Shown: one piece after another, positions 53,810 to 62,674 of the stretch
How positions within the stretch are numbered: position 1 is the first letter of the stretch
Layout of the letters: each line of letters starts with the position of its first letter
NCBI RefSeq assembly: GCF_024756275.1
Contig: NZ_JANUGQ010000029.1
Span: 24,820 to 88,819, forward strand
Reading direction: 5' to 3'
Source: Streptomyces pyxinae
Lineage (GTDB): Bacteria; Actinomycetota; Actinomycetes; Streptomycetales; Streptomycetaceae
DNA length: 64,000 nucleotides
Program-made: the position numbers and the translations under genes
The notes under the pieces: model-generated
Database searches by the model: none
What the model saw: only the letters and a program-made list of their open reading frames with translations
Told to the model about the DNA's origin: nothing

Positions 53810-55000
53810 CTACTTGTCGATGTCGCCGACGACGAAGAAGAGCGAGCCCAGGATCGCCACCATGTCCGCGACCAGGGTGCCCGGCAGCAGCTCGGAGAGC
53901 ACCTGGATGTTGTTGTACGACGCCGAGCGCAGCTTGAGCCGGTAGGGGGTCTTCTCGCCCTTGGAGACCAGGTAGTAGCCATTGATGCCGAGCGGGTTCT
54001 CGGTCCAGGCGTACGTATGGCCCTCGGGCGCCTTGAGGACCTTCGGCAGCCGCTGGTTGACCGGCCCCGGGGGCAGCTCGGCCAGCCGGTCGAGACAGGC
54101 GTCGGCCAGGTCCAGCGCGTTGTGGGTCTGCTCAAGCAGGCACTCGAACCGGGCCAGGCAGTCGCCCTCCTGCCGGGTGACCACCTTCAGGGTGTCGCCC
54201 AGCTCCCCGTACGCCAGATAGGGCTCGTCCCGGCGCAGGTCGAAGTCGACGCCGGAGGCGCGGGCGATCGGGCCGCTCACCCCGTACGCGTGCACGGCGG
54301 CGGGCGACAGGACGCCGACACCCCGGGTCCGGCCCCGGAAGATCTCGTTGCCGAGCACCAGCCGGTCGAAGACGTCCATCCGGGAGCGCACCTCGGCGAC
54401 GGCGTGCCGGACGCGCCCCGGCCAGCCGGCGGGCAGGTCCTCCTTGAGGCCGCCGACCCGGTTGAACATGTAGTGCATCCGGCCGCCGGAGATCTCCTCC
54501 ATCACGTTCTGGAGCTCCTCGCGCTCCCGGAAGGCGTGGAAGACCGGGGTGATGCCGCCCAGTTCGAGCGGATAGGAGCCGAGGAACATCAGATGGTTGA
54601 GCACCCGGTTGAGCTCCGCGAGCAGGGTACGGACCCACACCGCCCGCTCCGGGACCTCCATGCCGGTCATCCGCTCGACGGCCATCACCACGCCGAGCTC
54701 GTTGGAGAACGCCGACAGCCAGTCGTGCCGGTTGGCCAGCATCACGATCTGCCGGTAGTCCCGGGCCTCGAAGAGCTTCTCGGCGCCCCGGTGCATATAG
54801 CCGATCACTGGCTCGGCGCGCCGGATCACCTCGCCGTCCAGGACCAGACGCAGCCGGAGGACGCCGTGCGTGGAGGGGTGCTGCGGCCCGATGTTCAGCA
54901 CCATGTCGGTGCTCTCCGCCGCGCCGCCGACGCCGACCGTGGTCTCCCTGGTCTCCCCGGCGCCCTGCGCGCTCCCGGTACTGCTGGTGCTCCGCGTCAT
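53810..55000 (-). CDS. Orphan NADH-quinone oxidoreductase subunit D-like protein
   Basis: This 396-residue NuoD/49-kDa homologue has VLNIGPQHPSTHGVLRLRLV, VIGYMHRGAEKLFEARDYRQ, HRGAEKL being the conserved site near the N2 cluster, and NALDLADACLDRLAELPPG; it ends DIDK. It is encoded alone, with no other complex I subunit genes around, so it is probably the second, orphan nuoD copy seen in Streptomyces. What it does without the complex is unknown. The MidA-type methyltransferase gene lies 181 bases away on the same strand. Start ATG 55000 precedes an unstructured 30-residue tail. Confidence 0.9.
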   Translation of the reverse strand: MTRSTSSTGSAQGAGETRETTVGVGGAAESTDMVLNIGPQHPSTHGVLRLRLVLDGEVIRRAEPVIGYMHRGAEKLFEARDYRQIVMLANRHDWLSAFSNELGVVMAVERMTGMEVPERAVWVRTLLAELNRVLNHLMFLGSYPLELGGITPVFHAFREREELQNVMEEISGGRMHYMFNRVGGLKEDLPAGWPGRVRHAVAEVRSRMDVFDRLVLGNEIFRGRTRGVGVLSPAAVHAYGVSGPIARASGVDFDLRRDEPYLAYGELGDTLKVVTRQEGDCLARFECLLEQTHNALDLADACLDRLAELPPGPVNQRLPKVLKAPEGHTYAWTENPLGINGYYLVSKGEKTPYRLKLRSASYNNIQVLSELLPGTLVADMVAILGSLFFVVGDIDK

Positions 55001-55181
55001 GCCCGCCAGTATCCCCCGGGCCGCGTCCGGGCCCGCCGGGCCCGGGGCTCATGGCGCGGCCCCTGGGCCCTGGGCACCGGTGGCGTGCGGCCGGCCCCCG
55101 GGGCGCACGCTCCGTGGTGTCCGGCCGGTCCCCGGGGCTCATCGGCCGGCCCCCGGGGCTCAAGGGGCGGTTCCCCGGGGC

Positions 55182-56396
55182 TCACGCACCGGCACCGCCC
55201 GGCCGGTCCCGGTCCGGCACCCGCTGGAGGAGCCAGGTGAAGTCCCCGAGCCCGCCCCGCGCGGTCAGCTCGGCGGCCTCCCCGGCGGCGGCCAGCGCCC
55301 GGAGGTAGCCGGCCGGGTCGGTGCGGGCCAGCTCCAGGGCGGGGCGGCTCCCACGCACCCCGAGCCGGCGCAGCGCCTCCCGCTGCGGGACCAGCTCGGG
55401 CGCGGGCCGGGCCCCACCGCCTGCCGGGGAACCGGCCGTCGGCACCGGGAAGCCGCCCGCCGGGGAACCGGCCGCCGGGGAGGCCGGCGCCGGGGAGCCA
55501 CCGGTCGGGGGGCCGGCCACGCCCGCCGCCGCGCAGGCGTCCAGCGCCACATGCGCGGTCAGGTCGCAGCTGCCGTCCGGCACCGGGCGCACCTCCCGGC
55601 CGTCCCGGAATCCGGTGAGCGTCCCGGACGGCGGCCGGGCGCCCGCCTCATGGGCGTAGTCCACCGCCACCGCCAGGCCACCCGCCAGCGAGCCGACCGC
55701 CCGGGCCCACGCCTCGTCCCGGGGCCGGCCGATCTCGGCGCGGGCGCCCGGCCCGTGCGGCGGCCACCAGCGGGCCAGCCACTCCGCGTCGGCGCCGGCC
55801 ACCGGGGCGCCCGGCCGCTCGGTGCCGTCCGGCGCGACCTCGACGTACCGGGGGGTGCCCGCCCCGTCGGTCTCGGCCACCTCCACGGGGACGTTGTCCA
55901 GCCACTCGTTGGCGAAGAGCAGTCCGCGCGCCCCGGCCGGCGGCCGGCCGGTCCAGACGACGGCCGGGTCCAGGCCGGGCGGCCGGGCGGCGCGCTCCAC
56001 GGCGTACGCCCTTACCCGCAGCCCGCCGGGCACGGCGGCCAGCACCCCGGTCAGCAGCTCGCCCCGGCCCGCGCCCAGGTCCACGAAGTCCACCTCGTCG
56101 GTGCCCAGACGCTCGGCGACCTCCACCAGCAGCCGGGCCACCGCCCCGGCGAAGAGCGGCGAGGCGTGCACTGAGGTCCGGAAGTGACCGGCCGGGCCCT
56201 CGGGGCGGTGGTAGAAGCCGCCCGGCCCGTACAGCGCCCGCTCGGCGGCGGCCCGCCACCGCACGAACCCGCCGCCGGAGCCGGGCGTACCGCCCTCGGG
56301 GCCCGGAATCCCGGGGCCCGGGGAGCCGGGGAGAGCGCGGGGGCCGTCCGGCGCGCCGCTTTGACAGGTGTCGTCCGTCACCTCCCCAGTCTCCAC
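55182..56396 (-). CDS. MidA/NDUFAF7-family SAM-dependent methyltransferase
   Basis: This 404-residue class I methyltransferase has SAM motif FVDLGAGRGELLTGVLAAV (about 103-121), GLLFANEWLDNVPVEVAETD, LAVAVDYAHEAGARPPSGTL and TARGGLGDFTWLLQRVPDRD, the plan of the MidA/NDUFAF7 family. The human member dimethylates an arginine of NDUFS2, the NuoD homologue. Gly/Pro/Ala-rich insertions occupy about 285-325 (imperfect repeats). GTG 56396 or GTG 56381, the second with a better ribosome site, may start it. It lies 181 bases upstream of nuoD on the same strand, consistent with a joint function. Confidence 0.85.
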   Translation of the reverse strand: METGEVTDDTCQSGAPDGPRALPGSPGPGIPGPEGGTPGSGGGFVRWRAAAERALYGPGGFYHRPEGPAGHFRTSVHASPLFAGAVARLLVEVAERLGTDEVDFVDLGAGRGELLTGVLAAVPGGLRVRAYAVERAARPPGLDPAVVWTGRPPAGARGLLFANEWLDNVPVEVAETDGAGTPRYVEVAPDGTERPGAPVAGADAEWLARWWPPHGPGARAEIGRPRDEAWARAVGSLAGGLAVAVDYAHEAGARPPSGTLTGFRDGREVRPVPDGSCDLTAHVALDACAAAGVAGPPTGGSPAPASPAAGSPAGGFPVPTAGSPAGGGARPAPELVPQREALRRLGVRGSRPALELARTDPAGYLRALAAAGEAAELTARGGLGDFTWLLQRVPDRDRPGGAGA

Positions 56397-56476
56397 CTTG
56401 GGGAGTAGCGCTCCGGTCGCCGGATGGCACCTCGGGGTGACCCGGGCGCCTTGGCGATCTGCCTACGCTGGGTTAC

Positions 56477-57673
56477 GTGCAGCGTCTCTATGACTTCCTC
56501 CGCAGGCACCCGACGGGTGTCGACGGTTTCTGGGCCCTGATGCTCCTGGCCTTCTCCATGCTGTGGGTGCGTGAGATCCCGGAGTCCACTTCGCCGGTCC
56601 TGGCCGCCATGACCGTCGTGCTGCTCTGCCTGGTGATCGCGCTGCGGCGGCGGGCGCCGGAGAAGATGCTGCTGCTCGCCACCGGAAGCGGGGTGGCCCA
56701 GCTGGCGCTGGACATCCCGACCAACCCGGCCGATTTCGCGATGCTGGTCGTCATCTACACCGTCGCCGCCCGGGACGGTTCCCGCTGGGCGTCCCGGCTG
56801 GCGCTGGTGGGCGGGGTCTGCGCGGCCCCGCTCTCGCAGATCCGCTGGCCGGTCGAGGACGTCTCCGTACCCGGTCGGATCTTCTTCACCGTGGTGATGA
56901 GCGTCCCCTTCGTCCTCGCCTGGGTGCTCGGCGACTCGATCCGCACCCGGCGGGCGTACTTCGCCCAGCTGGAGGAGCGGGCCCACCGGCTGGAGGCCGA
57001 GCGCGAGGCGCAGGCCAAGGTCGCCGTGGCCGCCGAGCGGGCCCGGATCGCCCGCGAGCTGCACGACGTGGTGGCGCACAACGTCTCGGTCATGGTGGTC
57101 CAGGCCGACGGGGCCGCCTATGTGCTGGACAACTCCCCGGACCTGGCCAAACAGGCGCTGGAGACCATCTCGACCACCGGCCGCCAGGCCCTCGCGGAGA
57201 TGCGCAGGCTGCTCGGTGTGCTGCGCACCGGCGAGCCCCGGGAGGCCGGCGAGTACGTCCCCCAGCCGGACGTCCGGCAGATCGAGGACCTGGTGGAGCA
57301 GGTCCGGGGCGCCGGTCTGGAGGTCGACTTCCGGGTGGAGGGCAGCCCGCGCCCGCTGCCCAGCGGCGTCGAGCTCACCGCGTACCGGATCGTGCAGGAG
57401 GCGCTCACCAACACCCGCAAGCACGGCGGCCCGGACGCCGGGGCGAGCGTGCGGCTGGTCTACTTCGACGACGGTCTCGGCCTGCTGGTCGAGGACGACG
57501 GCCGGGGTGCCACCCATGAGCTGTACGAGGACGGCGGGGCCGACGGCCGGGGCCACGGGCTGATCGGCATGCGCGAGCGGGTCGGTATGGTCGGCGGGAC
57601 CCTGGAGGCCGGCCCCCGCCCGGGCGGGGGCTTCCGGATCAGTGTCCTGCTGCCCCTCAAGCCGGCCGAATGA
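56477..57673 (+). CDS. Two-component sensor histidine kinase
   Basis: This 398-residue NarL-type kinase has four or five membrane helices in the first 150 residues, a coiled coil, the HisKA_3 box ARIARELHDVVAHNVSVMVV (phospho-His in ELHDVV, about 202) and HATPase (DDGLGLLVEDDGRGATHELY, then GHGLIGMRERVGMVGGTLEA). It senses an unknown envelope signal and phosphorylates the response regulator encoded next. GTG 56477 follows tacgctgggttac. Divergent from the MidA-type gene by 80 bases. Confidence 0.93.
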   Translation: MQRLYDFLRRHPTGVDGFWALMLLAFSMLWVREIPESTSPVLAAMTVVLLCLVIALRRRAPEKMLLLATGSGVAQLALDIPTNPADFAMLVVIYTVAARDGSRWASRLALVGGVCAAPLSQIRWPVEDVSVPGRIFFTVVMSVPFVLAWVLGDSIRTRRAYFAQLEERAHRLEAEREAQAKVAVAAERARIARELHDVVAHNVSVMVVQADGAAYVLDNSPDLAKQALETISTTGRQALAEMRRLLGVLRTGEPREAGEYVPQPDVRQIEDLVEQVRGAGLEVDFRVEGSPRPLPSGVELTAYRIVQEALTNTRKHGGPDAGASVRLVYFDDGLGLLVEDDGRGATHELYEDGGADGRGHGLIGMRERVGMVGGTLEAGPRPGGGFRISVLLPLKPAE

Positions 57674-57810
57674 GCCGGTCCGGCCGGTCTGATCCGCTGG
57701 ACCGGCCTGATCGGTCTGACTGGTCTGATCGGTCTGATCGGTCTGACGGTCTGATCGGCCTGACTGGTCTGATCGGTACGACCGGTACGACAGGTACGAC
57801 CGTCCGGAGC
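57674..57810. repeat. 9-bp tandem repeats between kinase and regulator genes
   Basis: The stretch 57680-57803 is made of TGATCGGTC-type units (about seven copies with variants tgactggtc, tgatcggcc), then three ggtacgacc-type units. The 9-base period keeps the reading frame open through the whole spacer from an ATGA overlapping the kinase stop. Confidence 0.75.
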
Positions 57811-57894
57811 GGGCGGCCCGGCCCGGTCGGGTCGCTCCCTCGGTACCTTCGTTTGCCGGCCCTTCTCCCCATCCCGAGGAACCGAGGAACCCGT

Positions 57895-58572
57895 ATGGCC
57901 ATTCGCGTGATGCTCGTCGACGACCAGGCGCTGCTGCGTACCGGCTTCCGGATGGTGCTCGCCGCCCAGCCGGACATGGAGGTCGTCGCGGAGGCGGGCG
58001 ACGGGGCCGAGGCGATCGACCGCCTGCGTTCCACGGCGGTGGACGTGGTGCTGATGGACGTGCGGATGCCCCGGCTGGACGGGGTGGAGGCGACCCGGCG
58101 GATCTGCGCCGGGCCGAACGCCCCCAAGGTGCTCATCCTCACCACCTTCGACCTGGACGAGTACGCCTTCTCCGGGCTGAAGGCGGGGGCCAGCGGCTTC
58201 ATGCTCAAGGACGTGCCGCCGGCCGAACTGCTGTCGGCGATCCGCTCGGTGCACAGCGGCGACGCGGTGGTGGCGCCCTCCACCACCCGGCGGCTGCTCG
58301 ACCGGTTCTCGCCGCTGCTGCCGTCGGCGGGCAAGGAGCCGCGCGACCCGGCGCTGGAGCGGCTCACCGAGCGGGAGCGCGAGGTCATGCTGCTGGTCGC
58401 GCAGGGCCTGTCCAACGGCGAGATCGCGGCCAAGCTGGTGCTCTCCGAGGCCACGGTCAAGACCCATGTCGGCCGGATCCTCACCAAGCTGTCGCTCCGG
58501 GACCGGGTCCAGGTGGTGGTGCTGGCCTATGAGTCCGGACTGGTCCGCGCGGGCGGCGGTACGGGGTACTGA
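57895..58572 (+). CDS. NarL/FixJ-family response regulator
   Basis: This 225-residue receiver-LuxR regulator has IRVMLVDDQALLRTGFRMVL (acidic pair), phospho-Asp in VDVVLMDVRMPRLDGVEATR (about 53), FMLKDVPPAELLSAIRSVHS (Lys about 107), and the C-terminal HTH EREREVMLLVAQGLSNGEIA, then LVLSEATVKTHVGRILTKLS. ATG 57895 has cgaggaacc just upstream. It is the partner of the kinase encoded before it. Confidence 0.94.
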   Translation: MAIRVMLVDDQALLRTGFRMVLAAQPDMEVVAEAGDGAEAIDRLRSTAVDVVLMDVRMPRLDGVEATRRICAGPNAPKVLILTTFDLDEYAFSGLKAGASGFMLKDVPPAELLSAIRSVHSGDAVVAPSTTRRLLDRFSPLLPSAGKEPRDPALERLTEREREVMLLVAQGLSNGEIAAKLVLSEATVKTHVGRILTKLSLRDRVQVVVLAYESGLVRAGGGTGY

Positions 58573-58769
58573 GCCCCGGGCCCGAGCCCGGTGGACCGTA
58601 CGGGAGGCGCCGGGCCGGTACGGCGAGGCCCGGGCACGGACAGCCGCCCCGGGCCGTGCACCAGGGGCGGGTCCGGCCCCGGCGGACCGCTCGGCGGCGT
58701 CCGGTCCGTACGGCGGGCCCCGGGCCGTACGCTCCCGCCTCCGGTCCCGGCTTCGGCCCCGCCCCCGGC

Positions 58770-59897
58770 TCAGCGCAGCACCGCCTCCAGGAAGTCGCTG
58801 CCGATCCGGGCCACGGCGGCCACGTCGAGCTGGTGCAGCACATAGCGGCCGCGCCGCCGGGTGGTGATCAGGCGGGCCTTCTTGAGCACCGCCAGATGGC
58901 GGGAGACCTCGGGCGCGGTGATCCCGTACGAGTCCGCCAGCTCGGTCGTCGTGTACGCGGCCCGGGCGAGCTGCCGGCAGAGCCGCATCCGCATCGGGTG
59001 GGCCAGCGCCTCCATGCGCAGCCCGAGCAGTTCCACCGAGCCCGGGTCGGCCGGCTCGGGCGCGCCGACCGGGTAGTGCACCACCGGGCGCCAGCCCCTG
59101 GCGTGCAGCACCCACAGATGGGGCCAGCCGAAGGCGGACGGCAGAAAGGTCACCCCGTTCCCGGCGGTGGTGTGCCCCTCGGAGAGCTTGTCCACCACGA
59201 TCCGCCGGGCCGGTCCCTCCTCGCTGAGCGCCACGGCCGGGGAGACGTCCCGCAGCACGTCCGCCAGGCCCTTGCGGCGCAGCAGTTCCGTCTTGTGGCG
59301 TGCGTCAGCGGCCAGCCGGGGCTGCGCCCGGCGCCAGGTGTCGGCGAAGAACGCCTCGTCACAGTCCTCGAAGAGCCGGCGCAGCCAGGCCCGTACCGCC
59401 ACCGGGTCGTCCAGCAGCCGCCGGGTGAAGTCCAGCTGCTTGGGCCCCCGGTTGGCGGCCAGCTCCAGGGCCCGGTCGGGCCGGACCGGATCGCCGGAGG
59501 CGTACGAGGCGGAGCAGGTGAACTCCAGGGCGGCGGTCACGAACCGTTCCTCGTCCAGCCGGTCCAGCAGATCCAGCTCCTCGGCCAGCGTGGCGCCCGG
59601 CCGGGCGTCCGGGTCGGTCAGCCCGGCGAACGGGGTCAGGACGTCGGAGAAGGTGGTGGCCCAGAGGAAGTTGGCCTCAAGCAGCCGGTCCGCGAGGTCG
59701 GGCTTGAGCCCGGCGGCGGTCGCGGTGGCCCAGCCGTGCAGCCCCGGGTGGTGCGCCGGTTCGGCCAGCGCGTGCAGGGCCGCGCCCAGTTCCCCCAAGG
59801 GGGACAGCTCGAAGACGATCCGCTCCTGCGGCAGGCCGGTGATGTCGATGGTCACGCTCACCCGACCCATGGTGGCGGTGTCCGGGCGGCCGCTCAT
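58770..59897 (-). CDS. ArsR-type winged-helix regulator with DUF5937 domain
   Basis: This 375-residue protein has a long N-terminal DUF5937 region (VTIDITGLPQERIVFELSPL, GELGAALHALAEPAHHPGLH) and a C-terminal ArsR-type winged helix (about 295-360: MEALAHPMRMRLCRQLARAA, YTTTELADSYGITAPEVSRH, LAVLKKARLITTRRRGRYVL). No metal-binding cysteines are in the helix. The start is uncertain: ATG 59897, ATG 59870 or GTG 59861 (VSVTIDITGLP, the form most relatives show). An inverted repeat precedes the gene, and a small gene diverges from it. Function unknown. Confidence 0.85.
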   Translation of the reverse strand: MSGRPDTATMGRVSVTIDITGLPQERIVFELSPLGELGAALHALAEPAHHPGLHGWATATAAGLKPDLADRLLEANFLWATTFSDVLTPFAGLTDPDARPGATLAEELDLLDRLDEERFVTAALEFTCSASYASGDPVRPDRALELAANRGPKQLDFTRRLLDDPVAVRAWLRRLFEDCDEAFFADTWRRAQPRLAADARHKTELLRRKGLADVLRDVSPAVALSEEGPARRIVVDKLSEGHTTAGNGVTFLPSAFGWPHLWVLHARGWRPVVHYPVGAPEPADPGSVELLGLRMEALAHPMRMRLCRQLARAAYTTTELADSYGITAPEVSRHLAVLKKARLITTRRRGRYVLHQLDVAAVARIGSDFLEAVLR

Positions 59898-59902
59898 CTC
59901 AT

Positions 59903-59919
59903 TTGACGGCCCTCGTCAA
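59903..59919. promoter_or_regulatory. Inverted repeat at ArsR-type gene start
   Basis: ttgacg-gccct-cgtcaa is a perfect 6-bp inverted repeat 5 to 22 bases before the ArsR-type regulator's longest start, in the gap to the small divergent gene. It is a reasonable operator for autoregulation, by position. Confidence 0.55.
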
Positions 59920-59960
59920 TCGACGCGCGGCGGCGGGGCCGGGCCGCGCAGCCTGGTCCC

Positions 59961-60239
59961 ATGAACGCGACGCAGCAGCACATGATCGATCTCTACCGGG
60001 CCGCCCAGCGGGGCGAGACACCGCCGCCTCCGCCGGGGCAGGGCGACCTCGCGGCGCTGCGGTCGGTCCGTGAGTACCGCCGCTTCCGCCGGGTCCTGGC
60101 GGGCCGCCCGGCCGGCCCGTCCGCCCGCCGGCCCGGGACCGCCGGGTCGGGGACCACCGTGGCCGCCGGGGCCGGGTTCGGGAGCGGTGCGCCGCGCGGC
60201 TGGTGGCCCCGGCTCCGCGCCCGCCGGACGGCGGGCTGA
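59961..60239 (+). CDS. Small protein next to ArsR-type regulator
   Basis: This 92-residue basic protein begins MNATQQHMIDLYRAAQRGET, then Pro-rich sequence and LRSVREYRRFRRVLAGRP; the last third is low-complexity. The first 45 residues look like a small conserved Streptomyces protein pattern (short helix plus REYRRFR), the rest is compositional. It is divergent from the ArsR-type gene across the inverted repeat, so probably a target. I do not assign a function. Confidence 0.55.
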   Translation: MNATQQHMIDLYRAAQRGETPPPPPGQGDLAALRSVREYRRFRRVLAGRPAGPSARRPGTAGSGTTVAAGAGFGSGAPRGWWPRLRARRTAG

Positions 60240-60572
60240 CCGGGAGAGGCTCGGAGAGCACGGAGGCCCGGTACGGCCGGGGGAGCACCGGAGAGTACGG
60301 AGGCCCGGTCCGGCCGGGGGAGCACGGCGGACGGGCGGGGAGCACGGGCGGACGGGCCGGGGAGCACGGCAGACGGCCGGGGAGCATGGCGGACGGGCCG
60401 GGGAAGCACGGCGGACGGACCGGGGGAGCAAGGCGGTCCGGCCGGCCCGCGGGAGTGTCCAAGGCTTTGCCCACAGCCTGTGGACAACTCCGGAGCCCTC
60501 CGTAACGCTGGCGTAGCATGGCGGGAAATCGTCCGGTACCCCTCGCGGACTGGAACGGAAGGCCGTCGCCGC
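60240..60572. repeat. Spacer with gggagcacggcggacggg-type repeats
   Basis: There is no gene in this 333-base spacer. From about 60280 to 60430 it consists of diverged copies of a unit like ggggagcacggcggacgggcc. The panC operon promoter is probably in the last 100 bases (cacagcctgtggacaac is an inverted repeat at about 60470). Confidence 0.6.
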
Positions 60573-61667
60573 GTGAACACTCCTGCTGAACCCCGCCCCG
60601 CCCGGCTCGCCGTCGGCGTCGTCGGCGCCGGGCGGGTGGGCCCCGCCCTCGCCGCCTCGCTGGCGCTCGCCGGGCACCACCCGGTCGCCGTCTCGGGGGT
60701 CTCCGACGCCTCGGTGCGCCGGGCCGCCGAGCTGCTGCCCGGGGTGCCGCTGATGGAGCCCGCCCAGGTGCTGGCCCGGGCCGACCTGGTGCTGCTCACC
60801 GTGCCGGACGACGCCCTGCCGGGGCTGGTCCGGGGCCTGGCCGAGACCGGCGCCGTACGACCGGGGCAGCTCCTGGTGCACACCTCCGGGCGGTACGGCG
60901 CGGCCGTGCTGGACCCCGCCCGGCGGGCCGGCGCCCTGCCGCTGGCCCTGCACCCGGCGATGACCTTCACCGGGACGGCGGTCGACGTCCAGCGGCTGGC
61001 CGGCTGCTCCTTCGGGGTCACCGCGCCCGAGGAACTGCGGCTCGCCGCCGAGGCGCTGGTGATCGAGATGGGCGGCGAGCCCGAGTGGATCGCGGAGGAC
61101 GACCGCCCGCTCTATCACGCGGCCCTCGCGCTCGGCGCCAACCACCTGGTCACGCTGGTCGCCCAGGCCATGGAGCTGCTCCGGGCGGCGGGCGTCGGCG
61201 CCCCGGACCGGATGCTCGGCCCGCTGCTGGGCGCCGCCCTGGACAACGCCCTGCGGTTCGGCGACGCGGCGCTGACCGGCCCGGTCGCGCGCGGTGACGC
61301 GGGCACGGTCGCCGCGCACATCGCCGAGCTGCGCCGGCACGCCCCCGGCGCCGTCGCCGGCTACCTCGCCATGGCGCGGGCCACCGCCGACCGGGCGCTG
61401 GCCAACGGGCTGCTGAAGCCCGGACCGGCCGAGGAACTGCTCGGCGTGCTGGCCGACCCCCGGACCGCCGGGGCCGCCGGGCCCGCTGACGCCGGCGGCG
61501 ACACCGGCGCCGGCCGTACCAGCGGCGGGCGCGGCGACGAAGCCGGCGGGCGCGACAGCGAAAACGGCACAGACGGCACAGACGACACGGACGGCGGAGA
61601 GGGCGGACCCGGCGGGGGCGACCTGCCCGGCGGAGGCGACCGACCCGACGGAGGCAGCAGCCGATGA
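60573..61667 (+). CDS. Rossmann-fold DUF2520 protein
   Basis: This 364-residue NAD(P)-binding protein has GVVGAGRVGPALAASLALAG at the start and LHPAMTFTGTAVDVQRLAGC, EWIAEDDRPLYHAALALGAN in the DUF2520 C-terminal helical domain, the F420/ketopantoate-reductase-like arrangement. In actinobacteria this gene regularly precedes panC, so it may be the missing ketopantoate-reductase-type activity in pantothenate synthesis, an inference. The last 60 residues are a Gly/Asp-rich tail. GTG 60573 follows cggaaggccgtcgcc. ATGA overlap with panC. Confidence 0.87.
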   Translation: MNTPAEPRPARLAVGVVGAGRVGPALAASLALAGHHPVAVSGVSDASVRRAAELLPGVPLMEPAQVLARADLVLLTVPDDALPGLVRGLAETGAVRPGQLLVHTSGRYGAAVLDPARRAGALPLALHPAMTFTGTAVDVQRLAGCSFGVTAPEELRLAAEALVIEMGGEPEWIAEDDRPLYHAALALGANHLVTLVAQAMELLRAAGVGAPDRMLGPLLGAALDNALRFGDAALTGPVARGDAGTVAAHIAELRRHAPGAVAGYLAMARATADRALANGLLKPGPAEELLGVLADPRTAGAAGPADAGGDTGAGRTSGGRGDEAGGRDSENGTDGTDDTDGGEGGPGGGDLPGGGDRPDGGSSR

Positions 61668-62674
61668 GCCGCGAGTTCGCCCTGATCCCCACCCGCGCCG
61701 AGCTGGCGGACGAGCTGGTCCGCCGGGCGCCCCGGGGCCGTATCGCCGTGGTCATGACCATGGGCGCGCTCCACGAGGGCCATGCCACCCTGATCCGGGC
61801 CGCCCGCCGCCGGGTGGGGCCCGAGGGGTTCGTCACCGTCACCGTCTTCGTCAACCCGCTGCAGTTCGGCGCGGGCGAGGACCTGGACCGCTACCCCCGC
61901 ACCCTCGACGCCGACCTGGCCGTCGCCCGGGAGGCGGGGGCGGACGCCGTGTTCGCCCCCTCGGTCGAGGAGGTCTATCCCGGCGGCGCCCCCCAGGTGC
62001 GGATCAGCGCGGGCCCGATGGGGGAGCGGCTGGAGGGCGCCGTCCGGCCGGGCCACTTCGACGGGATGCTCACGGTGGTGGCCAAGCTGCTCCATCTCGC
62101 CCGCCCCGACCTGGCCTTCTTCGGCCAGAAGGACGCCCAGCAGCTCGCCCTGATCACCCGGATGGCGCGCGATCTGAACTTCCCGGCCGAGATCGTCGGC
62201 GTACCGACCGTGCGCGAGGAGGACGGCCTCGCGCTCTCCAGCCGGAATCGCTATCTCTCGGCGGCGGAGCGGCGTACCGCGCTCGCCCTCTCCGCCGCGC
62301 TCTTCGCGGCCCGGGACCGGCTCGCCGCCCAGCAGGCGCTGCTGGCCAGGGCCGGGGCCGCGCCCGGCTCGGCGGGCCGGGCCGAGGCGCTGTCCCGGCT
62401 GGGCGAGGCCCGCGCGGCGGCGGACGCGCACGCGGTGGCCGCCGCCGCGCCGGCCGGTGCCGGAGCGGTTCGGAACGCCGCCCGCGCGGTACTCGGGGAC
62501 GCGGAGAAGGCCGAACCGCCACTGGTGCTCGACTATCTGGCGCTGGTGGACCCGGCCGACTTCACCGAGGTACGGGACGACCACACCGGCCCCGCGGTGC
62601 TCGCCGTCGCCGCGCGGGTCGGCACCACCCGTCTGATCGACAACCTGCCCCTGACCTTCGGAGCCACCCGATGA
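61664..62674 (+). CDS. panC: Pantothenate synthetase
   Basis: This 336-residue PanC condenses pantoate and beta-alanine with ATP. It has MTMGALHEGHATLIRAARRR (HIGH-like), FVNPLQFGAGEDLDRYPRTL, VRPGHFDGMLTVVAKLLHLA and the KMSKS-like DLAFFGQKDAQQLALITRMA, then VREEDGLALSSRNRYLSAAE. A roughly 25-residue Ala/Gly-rich insertion lies near 230-255. It overlaps the upstream DUF2520 gene by ATGA and ends overlapping nadB likewise. Confidence 0.96.
   Translation: MSREFALIPTRAELADELVRRAPRGRIAVVMTMGALHEGHATLIRAARRRVGPEGFVTVTVFVNPLQFGAGEDLDRYPRTLDADLAVAREAGADAVFAPSVEEVYPGGAPQVRISAGPMGERLEGAVRPGHFDGMLTVVAKLLHLARPDLAFFGQKDAQQLALITRMARDLNFPAEIVGVPTVREEDGLALSSRNRYLSAAERRTALALSAALFAARDRLAAQQALLARAGAAPGSAGRAEALSRLGEARAAADAHAVAAAAPAGAGAVRNAARAVLGDAEKAEPPLVLDYLALVDPADFTEVRDDHTGPAVLAVAARVGTTRLIDNLPLTFGATR

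Noticed and set aside
57670..57894. Extended response-regulator start as the main gene model
   Set aside because: The receiver domain begins at 57895 with a good ribosome site; the extension is repeats only. Kept as an observation, not as the gene start.
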